Shown here: positions 8,447-17,364 of the stretch, in pieces
Position numbering within the stretch: position 1 is the first letter of the stretch
Layout of the letters: each line of letters opens with the position of its first letter
Assembly (NCBI GenBank): GCA_018818125.1
Contig: JAHISQ010000157.1
Span: forward strand, 1-35,672
Direction: 5' to 3'
DNA: 35,672 nucleotides
Source of the DNA: Candidatus Rifleibacteriota bacterium
GTDB lineage: Bacteria; Muiribacteriota; Ozemobacteria; Ozemobacterales; Ozemobacteraceae
The notes under the pieces: generated by a model
What the model was told of the DNA's origin: nothing
Database searches by the model: none
Seen by the model: the letters and a program-made list of their open reading frames with translations, nothing else
Position numbers and translations under genes: made by a program

Positions 8447-11434
8447 TCAGCTTTTAACTTCGATGACCAAAATTGTGTCGTTAATCTTGCGGTTCTCAAA
8501 CTTTATTTTCTCACTCAGCTTTTCTGCTGTAGGTTTGTCGATAAAGACTTTGCTGCTGCAGCCGAACTTGCTGAGACTTTCGAGATGAGAAGACTGACCG
8601 ACCAGTTTCCCAATAACAGTGGCGTCAAGTTTGCCATGCTCGGATCCGACGCGGCCGCAGATAACGCTGCCAGTGGCGATGCCCACGCCGTTGTCAATAG
8701 TAAAAAATCCATTCTGCTGGCGTTGCTGATTGAATTCGGCAAGTGCTTCGCGCATGGCTAACCCGGCTTTTACCGCACTTTCTGCGCAGTTTTCGCATTC
8801 GTGATGATAGAATACTGCCTGAATGGCATCGCCAATCAGCTTGTCGATTATGCCGCCGTGCTCTTCGATTTTTTCGGCCATCAGCGAAAAGTAGTCGTTA
8901 AGCATGGCAACAATTTTTTCGGGCGGATGTTTCTCGGTTAGAGTCGTAAAGCTGCGAATGTCGGAAAAAAGAATCGAAGCGGTAACTCTACTGCCGCCTG
9001 GTTTAAGCATCTGGTCGTCACCAGAATTAATTGCGTCGAGGACGTTGCGTGATACCAGCTGAGATATCTGCTCTCTTTCGTGAAGCTGGCGAGTGAGCTT
9101 GTTAAAGGTCAGAGCCAGCTTGTCGAATTCGTCGCCGCTCTGAAGTTTAATTTGCCAGAGGTAATTTTGCTGAGTCATTTCCAGAATAGATTTCTGAAAG
9201 ACTGGAATCGACCGCATCAGCAGCCAGGTCACTCCGCGTGCCAGGACGTAACTGATTATAAATGCAAGTAGAGAAAGTAAAGTGAAAATGACCTGCTGGT
9301 TAGTAAATATTCCAGTCGGTATGGGTACTGCGTGAGCCAGCAGGTAAGCCTGGCCGTCAACTATCGTCTGCCCTGCCAACAGTTGCGGCTGTGCACTGTC
9401 AAGATTGTTTATTCTGGAAGCCTGGGAGACAGACAGCATGGCTTGGGCTGTTTCCCACAGTTTGGCTGTGTTTGGGCCGTAGCTGGTCGGCAGATCATAC
9501 ATTTCAGGATCCAGTATGCGATAGCGATGGGCATTAGTAAAATACAGGCGAATAGTCATTTCGTAGCCATTCCTGTTAAACAGGCTCTTGATTTTCTTAT
9601 CTTTTATAAGATCGACTATGTCTTTGTTCCAGACGCCGCGTTTACTCTGTAGAAACATGACTCCAATTTTGCTGCGCAGTTTATTTTTCCAGAAGTAGCA
9701 GCCGATATCTTCTCGGCCTGTTGTCATAGTGTTGAACAGCGGTATACCCTCTTCGGCATAGAGTCTTGAAAGTAATTTCATGTCTACAGCCTCGTCGATA
9801 AGTCCCATTGTAAGCTCTGATCTTTGCTGTAGCTGTTGTCTCTTATCTGAAGCAATGTGATTAAATGCACCAAGTTTAAAAAGAACATCACGCGTGGGGC
9901 TTAAGAATACCGGCATCATGGTTTCTCTTGCGTGATTGCCAACTTTAGGCATGCCTATAATATCTTTGTCTATGTCGGGATGAATAAAAAAATAGTTTGG
10001 CAGATGCCGCTCTAATGCATTGGAAAAATCTCTTTTGCGCGGGATATTGCTTAAATTATCGCTATATCCGGTTATCTGGTTGAAATTGCGCAACTGTTCA
10101 ATTGGAAGAGAGCCGGTCCATCTGGTGAAGATATTGTTAAACAGGACTGTTCTGAATTTCTGCAGCAGAATTTTTTGTTCGAACAAGGCTATCTGTTGCT
10201 GCATAAAATCAAGCATCTGTTCAGCCTCAAGCTGTTGCTTAGAATTCATATGGCAGATTCCCAGCCATATTGAAGCTGAAAGAGGTAGGATCATACCAGT
10301 TAAAAAACCTGCCATTACCAGTCTGTGCAGACTCGCTGATGCTGTGACTCGACCCAGTTGAATAGCTGTCAGCAGCATTGCTGACGTAATAACTATGAGA
10401 GAGAGAGCAAAATTGACAATCTTCTTTTTAAAAATGCTGTCAGTTGATTCTCTATTGCAACTTACACGTATTGCCGGTTGCTGATCTTTTGGTCGCAAAA
10501 ATTTACTCAGTTGGGTGAGCGATTTTGGAGTTTCGCCTGTCAGGGCCATATAACTCTCATTTTCTTCATATACTGGCAGAATTTTTCTGCTGGTTAAGCC
10601 AAATTTATGAGTGAATGCCGAGTTCGAAAATGACTCAGTAGATCTTTTCAGCATAAAATGTGGTGACAGATCTGATTTACAGAATGCTGTCAGAATATAT
10701 CTGTTACCATTGTTGGTAACAAAGTCCGGCACGACCAGAATCGTATAGTAAAGCGCATCGTTGATCAGGTAAGAAAAGAGCTCATCCATACTGGCGAAAG
10801 GCATGTTAAACGGTATAAAAGAGCCGGCAGTTTTATTCAATAACGGTGTATGGGCAAAATTACTTAATTCAGCTGGAATTTGTTTAAGACCGAACCGGCG
10901 GCGTTTATCTATTATCTGCCAGGCATTTGACAGAGCGCCACGAAACTCGTCATCGCTGACAGGAAGAGATAAAGGCGGTTTCAGCCGCCAGAAGCAGTCT
11001 TTTTGATTTTCTGCGATAATGTAAAGCAGTGCGGGTTTCGTGCCAACCTGCTTTTGCGACAGGCGATCAAGTTTTTTTAGAATTTCGTCCTGCTGTTCAG
11101 AAAAATCAGGAAGTTGTGAAGAAATTTCGCAATTGCGATATCGCGCTTCGACATTTTCATTATTGAGCCACCCTTGCAGGATTTGCTCATATTTTCTCAT
11201 TTTCGTATCATTGTGGAAAAACGGCTCAGGCTTGAGTGCTGTTTCGTATTTCTGCAGCTCAACCTGTAGCTTTTGCCGCATTCTTGAGCGGTAAAGCTGT
11301 TTTTCCATGGCCAACGCCGATGTGAAAATGACTTTTGTAGTTATTACCGGCAGCAGAATTACCAGAACCCACAACAATATGGGAGCGAGTCTTACCAACC
11401 AGCTTGTTTCTGAGGTTATAATCTGTTTATTCAT
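8447..11434 (-). CDS. Receptor-type cyclase subunit A2 (C1-like, lacks catalytic Asn/Arg)
   Basis: 995 residues from the chosen start, with the same layout as A1: four membrane segments, two large extracytoplasmic domains, HAMP, class III cyclase domain. Metal ligands Asp825 (FSDIRSF) and Asp869 are present, with Lys865 and Thr939. The catalytic Asn is Gly946 and the Arg is His950. I start it at the ATG inside the 8-base overlap ATGAATAA with the B2 stop. An in-frame ATG at 11455 would add seven residues, but the shorter start gives a length matching A1 and A3 and repeats the junction seen at B3-A3. The partner is expected to be B2. About 70 residues spanning the end of HAMP and the start of the cyclase domain are almost identical to A1. 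Confidence 0.88.
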   Translation of the reverse strand: MNKQIITSETSWLVRLAPILLWVLVILLPVITTKVIFTSALAMEKQLYRSRMRQKLQVELQKYETALKPEPFFHNDTKMRKYEQILQGWLNNENVEARYRNCEISSQLPDFSEQQDEILKKLDRLSQKQVGTKPALLYIIAENQKDCFWRLKPPLSLPVSDDEFRGALSNAWQIIDKRRRFGLKQIPAELSNFAHTPLLNKTAGSFIPFNMPFASMDELFSYLINDALYYTILVVPDFVTNNGNRYILTAFCKSDLSPHFMLKRSTESFSNSAFTHKFGLTSRKILPVYEENESYMALTGETPKSLTQLSKFLRPKDQQPAIRVSCNRESTDSIFKKKIVNFALSLIVITSAMLLTAIQLGRVTASASLHRLVMAGFLTGMILPLSASIWLGICHMNSKQQLEAEQMLDFMQQQIALFEQKILLQKFRTVLFNNIFTRWTGSLPIEQLRNFNQITGYSDNLSNIPRKRDFSNALERHLPNYFFIHPDIDKDIIGMPKVGNHARETMMPVFLSPTRDVLFKLGAFNHIASDKRQQLQQRSELTMGLIDEAVDMKLLSRLYAEEGIPLFNTMTTGREDIGCYFWKNKLRSKIGVMFLQSKRGVWNKDIVDLIKDKKIKSLFNRNGYEMTIRLYFTNAHRYRILDPEMYDLPTSYGPNTAKLWETAQAMLSVSQASRINNLDSAQPQLLAGQTIVDGQAYLLAHAVPIPTGIFTNQQVIFTLLSLLAFIISYVLARGVTWLLMRSIPVFQKSILEMTQQNYLWQIKLQSGDEFDKLALTFNKLTRQLHEREQISQLVSRNVLDAINSGDDQMLKPGGSRVTASILFSDIRSFTTLTEKHPPEKIVAMLNDYFSLMAEKIEEHGGIIDKLIGDAIQAVFYHHECENCAESAVKAGLAMREALAEFNQQRQQNGFFTIDNGVGIATGSVICGRVGSEHGKLDATVIGKLVGQSSHLESLSKFGCSSKVFIDKPTAEKLSEKIKFENRKINDTILVIEVKS

Positions 11435-14393
11435 TGGTTGATTCCGGCAATTCAAAGACTTCTACCGATTCATTTTTTCCCTTTACCTTGACACTATTGT
11501 GAAATCGAAATGCAAAGACTTCTGACGCATTCTGCTTTATCTGCTGGGATACCAGTATATGGGGCATGTCGTCAAAATGCGAGAGAGCCTCAAGTCGTGC
11601 AGCCAGATTTACTGCGTCGCCAATGAGAGTAAAGTCTTTTCGGCCTCTATATGCACCAATCTGACCTGAAATAACCTGTCCGGCTGCTATGCCGATGCCC
11701 GTTTTAATCGTTGGAAGTCCGGCCTGCAGAAGTTTTTCGTTGAGTTTTGGGAGTTTTTTCATGCATGCTTCTGCTGTTGTAGCGGCTGCAGTTTCTGGCT
11801 GTGAATTCGTGCGTTCGCTGGCAAAGCTTATCATTATTGCATCTGCAATATATTTGTCTATCTGACCACCTCGTGCAACTACGACTGGCTCAAGAGTGCT
11901 GAAATAAAGGTTTAGTAGAGAAATAACCGCTTCAGGCTCAAAGTTTTCGCAGATATCTTCAAATTTGCGTATGTGAATGAACATGATGGCGCGGTAGACC
12001 AGGCGTCCATCAAGACTGTGGCTGTCGGTGCTGGCTATTGTTTCAGAAACCTCTTCAGAAATAAATCTTTCGAGCATTTTGCGTTGTCGCATGCCCTCAA
12101 CCATGTTGTTAAAATGGCCGATCAGATTGCCAAGTTCATTGCTTGTGCCATCAACAATCACGGGATACTGATAGTTGTCGAGTGATTCGAGACCCTGCAT
12201 CATCATGTTGACTGGTCGGACAAATGTGTCGGAAAGAACCGTTCCCAGCAATTTGATAAGTGCCAGCAGATAGAAAACTGCAATAAGAACCAGAACCGGT
12301 AAAAGCGTGCCTGACATCGCTGTGTCTGTCAGGTCTGTTCGACTGACAAGAACAAATGGCAGGTCTGTAACTGTTCGCGCGGCAATCAAACTAGCTATTC
12401 TATCTTTATCAAAGTTATACCAGGCAGTTTCTCTATTATTAGAATTCAACCTGCCAACAGCCTGCAGCATAAGCTTGTCTTTGCTGGCGTTTACTGGCCA
12501 GGATTGTCTGGTGTCGAAATGGTAACTGGCATTATCCTGAACGCGAAATATTGCGCTGTGGGTAATGGTATCATCTTCGTAACTCGCAAAGCTGCTGCCC
12601 GGCATATCTGCAAGATAATTTTCGGCAAATTTGCTGTTATCTGTAAACAGCATCAAGAAACCCCAGGGACTGTTGCTTCCTTTTTCGCAAAAAAGATTAT
12701 GCGTCGATAAGCTTACATATGGGCGATCAGTGATTTTTATCGGAAAATAGTCTCCATCTCGCAGGCAAAAATTATCGCGGTCACTTGCTATCAGATGCCC
12801 GCTTATCGCCCGCCAGTTTTTGAATCCAGGTATTTTTGCGGCATTTGAGTGAAAATCTGACTGCAGTACTTCGGCCTGTGAAAAAACATCATAGAACTGT
12901 GCCAGTGTGACTTCTCTCAGCAGCATGAGTTTGCTGCGGTCTTCTCCACTCGTCCCTTTGTCTGCAGGCAATTTCTCCAACAGAAGGCCATCGCTGCGAA
13001 AAAAAATGTATCCGACAGCCAGCTTGTTATATGTGCTGTCTAACAGCTTCTTTAACGATATGTCTGATTCGTTTACATTCGCTCGAATCTGTTCGACAAA
13101 AGCGTTTAATTTTGTTTTCTGTTGCAGATCGTTGTTGTTGATATTGGCTTCGAGCGTGAACAGGTCATTGCTCATATTTCGCAGACGGTTATGAATCAGC
13201 GTCAGATTATACTGTTCGGTGAATTTATGCGCAGTAATGAGCAGAGCTGCGAACGGCAGGATTGTGGACAAAAGTATGCTCAGGGTCAATTTCCGGTTAA
13301 TCGAACTTTGCGAAGAACGATTGCTGATTATCTCTTTTACCAGCGCAGTTCCAATAAATATAAGCCCGAGTAATGCCAGGTTAAGCAGTGTTATCGATGG
13401 CTGATTATTTTTTTCTTCAAAGTTGCTGCGACTTACTATCGCAAATGGAACTCTTGCCGGTATTTTTTGCGCAACCCCAGCTTCGATAGATATTGTATAC
13501 CAGTCTCTACCCTTGTGCGAGCCTATTCGTAACAGTTCTGGTGCCAGTGGGGCAGCGTAGTGCAGTCTGTTCTGCCTGTCGTAAAAAAAATCCCGGTTGG
13601 CGATGGCGCGCAGCAACCCGGAACTGCGGGTAATTGATGGGTTTACAGTTTGCCGGCAAGCCTGTTTAACAAGTTGGCGCAAACCGGTCGAAGATTCTTC
13701 AAAAAACAGCATCATAATGGGTTTTTGTTCGCCATATCCAATTTCCTGCAGATAATTGTAGTAGATAAACAGGCGCTCACCCTTATCTTTGGTTATAAAT
13801 CCACTTTCAATAGTGCCAGGTTGATCTGCTGGTCTCAGGAAATCGCCAAAAATTGATCGGCAGATCTGCTGATATAGTCGGCTTTTACTGCTACTGACTG
13901 TTTTAGTTTTACTTTCTAACAGGCATGAAAGCATTATCTCCATGGATTTGTTGCCGGTACTGACAATGCTGGTATTTGATCGAATAACTTCTGTTTCGCG
14001 TTTTACCGGATCGTAAACTGCGATCAAAGCTGGTTGATACAGCGAGTTTTTTTTGAGCAGCAGTTTTATGTAAGCGCAGAGTTCTGCTGCCGATGCCTCT
14101 TTTGCTTTTTCGAGTTCATGGGGCAAAAGTCGTTCGACTAATCCGATGTCCTGTTTTAGTCTGTTTGCCAGATCGAGATCTGCCATGAACAGTTCCATCT
14201 CACGCCTGAGTTCACTGCGATTAAGAAATTCCGTTTCGTTTTTCTGCTCGGCAATATAGGCATTTATAAGCAATTTACTGCTTAGAACCGGCAAAACAAA
14301 GACAATAAGCCAGAACAGAAAAAGATGCAAAATGACCGGTCGATCGGGTTTTATCGTCTTTAGTTCCGGGGTTTTGTCAGTCTGTTGTTTCAT
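11427..14393 (-). CDS. Receptor-type cyclase subunit B2 (C2-like, lacks first metal Asp)
   Basis: 988 residues with the B layout: N-terminal membrane segment, extracytoplasmic domain, membrane hairpin near 335-385, second extracytoplasmic domain, membrane segment near 700, HAMP, cyclase domain. The first metal ligand is His807 (FIHIRKF). Lys847, Asp851, Thr922, Asn929 and Arg933 are present. The normally glycine position before the second Asp is Ala850 (KYIAD), a change not seen in B1 or B3. This fits a subunit whose own metal site is no longer used. The start overlaps the end of A3 by 17 bases and the stop overlaps A2 by 8 bases, so all four central genes are probably translated in a coupled way. 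Predicted role: the transition-state half of an A2-B2 heterodimer. Confidence 0.88.
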   Translation of the reverse strand: MKQQTDKTPELKTIKPDRPVILHLFLFWLIVFVLPVLSSKLLINAYIAEQKNETEFLNRSELRREMELFMADLDLANRLKQDIGLVERLLPHELEKAKEASAAELCAYIKLLLKKNSLYQPALIAVYDPVKRETEVIRSNTSIVSTGNKSMEIMLSCLLESKTKTVSSSKSRLYQQICRSIFGDFLRPADQPGTIESGFITKDKGERLFIYYNYLQEIGYGEQKPIMMLFFEESSTGLRQLVKQACRQTVNPSITRSSGLLRAIANRDFFYDRQNRLHYAAPLAPELLRIGSHKGRDWYTISIEAGVAQKIPARVPFAIVSRSNFEEKNNQPSITLLNLALLGLIFIGTALVKEIISNRSSQSSINRKLTLSILLSTILPFAALLITAHKFTEQYNLTLIHNRLRNMSNDLFTLEANINNNDLQQKTKLNAFVEQIRANVNESDISLKKLLDSTYNKLAVGYIFFRSDGLLLEKLPADKGTSGEDRSKLMLLREVTLAQFYDVFSQAEVLQSDFHSNAAKIPGFKNWRAISGHLIASDRDNFCLRDGDYFPIKITDRPYVSLSTHNLFCEKGSNSPWGFLMLFTDNSKFAENYLADMPGSSFASYEDDTITHSAIFRVQDNASYHFDTRQSWPVNASKDKLMLQAVGRLNSNNRETAWYNFDKDRIASLIAARTVTDLPFVLVSRTDLTDTAMSGTLLPVLVLIAVFYLLALIKLLGTVLSDTFVRPVNMMMQGLESLDNYQYPVIVDGTSNELGNLIGHFNNMVEGMRQRKMLERFISEEVSETIASTDSHSLDGRLVYRAIMFIHIRKFEDICENFEPEAVISLLNLYFSTLEPVVVARGGQIDKYIADAIMISFASERTNSQPETAAATTAEACMKKLPKLNEKLLQAGLPTIKTGIGIAAGQVISGQIGAYRGRKDFTLIGDAVNLAARLEALSHFDDMPHILVSQQIKQNASEVFAFRFHNSVKVKGKNESVEVFELPESTNE

Positions 14394-17364
14394 TTATTTT
14401 CAGCAGTTCATAAATTCCAGTGTTCTCTGAATTTGCAGCCTGTGCTACACATTCGGGTATTAGCTCTGCTTCGGCAATGCTGCGAATCTTGCTATATGCC
14501 TCGAAGTCTAACAGAATCTTTGTGTTTTTGGCGAACTTACTTTGTGTCTCAAGTTGTTGAGCGCTATTTAAAACATTTCCAAGTATTGCGGCATCAAGCT
14601 TTCCCGATTGGGAGCCAACCAGACCAGTTATTACCAGCCCAAACGCAATGCCTATACCATTGTCTATGGTAAAATGCCCATTTAAAGCGCGTTCACGGTT
14701 GAAGACGGTAAGTGCCTCACGCATTTGTAATGCGGCTTGTCCGGCGGCATTTACCGATATTTCGCCGCCACCGTAAAATACTGCTTGAATTGCGTCGCCG
14801 ATGAGTTTGTCGATGAAGCCGCCATGCTGCTCAATAATCGGGCACATTTGAGAAAAATAGGCGTTGAGCATCTCAACCACTTCTTCTGCCGATCTGGTTT
14901 CGCTTATAGTTGTGAAACCTCTGATATCACAAAACAATATGGCTGCTTCCCGGCGCTGGGATGTTAACTGACCATGAAAGTCAGATTGCGCCGCCTCAAT
15001 TGCGTTGGCAGATACCAGCTGCATCATTTTTTTCCGCTCAAAAAGACTGATGCGCATTGTGTTTATTGAATCGGCAAGCTCGTCAAACTCGTTTCCACCA
15101 TGAATAGCCAGTTGCCAGTCATATCTGTCGTTTTCAATTTCATGCATTGCCGTCAGAAAAGGTGGTAACTGCAATAAAAGCAGTCTGGCAACTCCTCCGG
15201 CCAGAAAAAAACAGCTGAGAACTGCTATGAAGATCAGTAAAACGATCAACGCAACTGTCTGCTGACCGCTGCCAGCAATTGGTGTGGCATAGGCAAAGGC
15301 AAAGACACTGTTGTTGAAAATCGAGTCGGTTATCAGTAGATGTGGGGTGGTCTGGTGAAGATTGTTAATCTGATTAAAATCGGAGTTGCTGTAAACTGCA
15401 TTTGCAGTATCCTGATACTGATCAGCAACCTGAGGCTTGTCCGCCGACCTGGGCATTACGCGCCCGTTCAGACTGCGATCGAAATCACTGATGGGGTAGA
15501 AGGCAAGATCAACCTGATATCTGTCGACAATAAACCTGGTTGGGATACAGTTGGCCCCAAGCAGGTCTGAGATAACGCTCATCAGTATCCTGTTGTCAGT
15601 CAGAAAAAACAGCAACCCCGCAATTTTATTGCTCTGACGGATAAGATAGGAGCAGAACAGATCACGTCTTGCCATGAAGTCTGAAAGAAAAAGTTCGCCT
15701 GGTGTTTTAAGCATCTGACTAATTAACTGCGGGCGCATCATCTGATCCATGAGTCCAGACGCAAAGTCGCCGATCTGCGCTATTCTGGTGCGCTCGGTCT
15801 CGCTTAATCCATCAAATGCGCCTATTAGTGTCATGATTTTTCTGGCCGGCCCAACAAACAGCCGGCAAATTTCGCCGCGCATTGGATTTTCATCCGGGCC
15901 CTGGCCACGAAAATATTCGTGATCGTGGCTGTCGTAGAGATAGAAATTAAAAAAATGCCGGCCAAAAAGAGCACTATGCTGCCGCGAGAAAAAATGTCTC
16001 GCGATTTTGCTCCAGTCGTTTACCGGACTTTTTTCGAATAGCTGCATAAGTGATTTGAACAGGAGTTGGCGTCGATAACTCACCAGAAGAAAGCTCTGTT
16101 CATATTCTTTTAATTTGCGGGAAACTGTTTGCATACTCTGCTGAATGGCGGCATCATTGCTTGTTTGAGTCTGCATGATACCTAGCCACAACATGGCCGT
16201 AAGAGGAAATAGCAGGCAGGTAATAAAGCTGAACGCAATAACCTTTGTCATTTTGACGCGAATATTTATGCGCCCGAATGAGATGCCTGCCGCCAGCAGA
16301 AACGTTGCAAAAGCTACGATAAGAAGAAAAAGACTAATTTGACTGACATATTTTTCTGTGTTGGAACGCAGGTTTTCAATATTGGTATGAAGTCTTATCA
16401 CCAGCGCCTTTTTGTCTGTGCCAGACATTGTTCTAGAGAATAAATGTGTAAAAGCAGCAGGCATATTGGTGAGCAGTGAAACCTGCCCCAATTCTTCGAT
16501 AAAAAATGGATATAATTGTGAAGGCGAGTAGCCCGCTTTGATAGTTATCTGATCATTTGACAGTGACCGACTTATGTCGCGAAGAATTGAAACTGGTGAA
16601 ATATTGTCAATGGCTATGCCGGTCAACAGAAAATTGCATTGCCCATTTTTCCCTGGATATCTCATTGTAATCAGATAAATATTCTGGTTGATAATCCCTG
16701 AAAATCGTCCTTCAAACCTCCAGAATCTGGTGTTGTAGTTATGAGACAAGCCTAGAGTTTCATTGAAAATTGGAAATGTATCAAAATGTCTTATTTCACG
16801 TGGTTCATCTTCTTGATAGAAGGATCTTTGATTCAAAAGAGGAGACATGCTTGCCAGTTCCTGCCTGAGCAATGCCAGTTTTTTATTGTTTGTTGCCAGT
16901 CGCTGCGAAAGTATCAGGTCGCATTTTTCTGAATCTGCATTGATTGCCATTAAAAATTCTGGTTTAAACTCAAAACGTTTTTGGAAATACTTGTTGAACC
17001 TGATAAGCTCGCGCTTAACGTTTTTATTAAAGTCGGGTAAAGCTCTTACAATTTCCAGACTTTCAAATCTTTCTGGATTTGATTTCTGACTGTAAGAATT
17101 GTGAATTTTTTCGATGTTTTCTTTATCGATTCTACTGTTGATGATCCTTAGAGGATTCAGCTGTGCCATGAATTCTTGTGCTTTCGTCATTAAGTTCTGC
17201 CTGGCGGAATTCGCTATCTGTTGTTGCCGTTTTCGCAACGAATCAAAGTAAAGTCGGCTGCCAATCAGCATGGGAACAAGAATTACCATTGTCCACAGGA
17301 TAACTGGAGCCAGCCGTAAAAAGCTGCTCTGCTTAATATGTAGTTTTATTAAGTCGTTATTCAT
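14377..17364 (-). CDS. Receptor-type cyclase subunit A3 (C1-like, divergent)
   Basis: 995 residues from the ATG in the 8-base ATGAATAA overlap with the B3 stop. An upstream in-frame ATG at 17394 would add ten residues. Four membrane segments, two extracytoplasmic domains and HAMP precede the cyclase domain. Asp813 (FCDIRGF), Lys853 and Asp857 are intact. The adenine-selecting Thr is Ala926, Asn933 is retained, and the catalytic Arg is Gln937. It belongs to the A class but has lost a different subset of residues from A1 and A2, which suggests that its second site has been free of selection for a long time. Sensor halves are only distantly like A1 and A2, although the motif around GPARKI matches SPARDI in A1. 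The expected partner is B3. Confidence 0.87.
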   Translation of the reverse strand: MNNDLIKLHIKQSSFLRLAPVILWTMVILVPMLIGSRLYFDSLRKRQQQIANSARQNLMTKAQEFMAQLNPLRIINSRIDKENIEKIHNSYSQKSNPERFESLEIVRALPDFNKNVKRELIRFNKYFQKRFEFKPEFLMAINADSEKCDLILSQRLATNNKKLALLRQELASMSPLLNQRSFYQEDEPREIRHFDTFPIFNETLGLSHNYNTRFWRFEGRFSGIINQNIYLITMRYPGKNGQCNFLLTGIAIDNISPVSILRDISRSLSNDQITIKAGYSPSQLYPFFIEELGQVSLLTNMPAAFTHLFSRTMSGTDKKALVIRLHTNIENLRSNTEKYVSQISLFLLIVAFATFLLAAGISFGRINIRVKMTKVIAFSFITCLLFPLTAMLWLGIMQTQTSNDAAIQQSMQTVSRKLKEYEQSFLLVSYRRQLLFKSLMQLFEKSPVNDWSKIARHFFSRQHSALFGRHFFNFYLYDSHDHEYFRGQGPDENPMRGEICRLFVGPARKIMTLIGAFDGLSETERTRIAQIGDFASGLMDQMMRPQLISQMLKTPGELFLSDFMARRDLFCSYLIRQSNKIAGLLFFLTDNRILMSVISDLLGANCIPTRFIVDRYQVDLAFYPISDFDRSLNGRVMPRSADKPQVADQYQDTANAVYSNSDFNQINNLHQTTPHLLITDSIFNNSVFAFAYATPIAGSGQQTVALIVLLIFIAVLSCFFLAGGVARLLLLQLPPFLTAMHEIENDRYDWQLAIHGGNEFDELADSINTMRISLFERKKMMQLVSANAIEAAQSDFHGQLTSQRREAAILFCDIRGFTTISETRSAEEVVEMLNAYFSQMCPIIEQHGGFIDKLIGDAIQAVFYGGGEISVNAAGQAALQMREALTVFNRERALNGHFTIDNGIGIAFGLVITGLVGSQSGKLDAAILGNVLNSAQQLETQSKFAKNTKILLDFEAYSKIRSIAEAELIPECVAQAANSENTGIYELLKINETTD

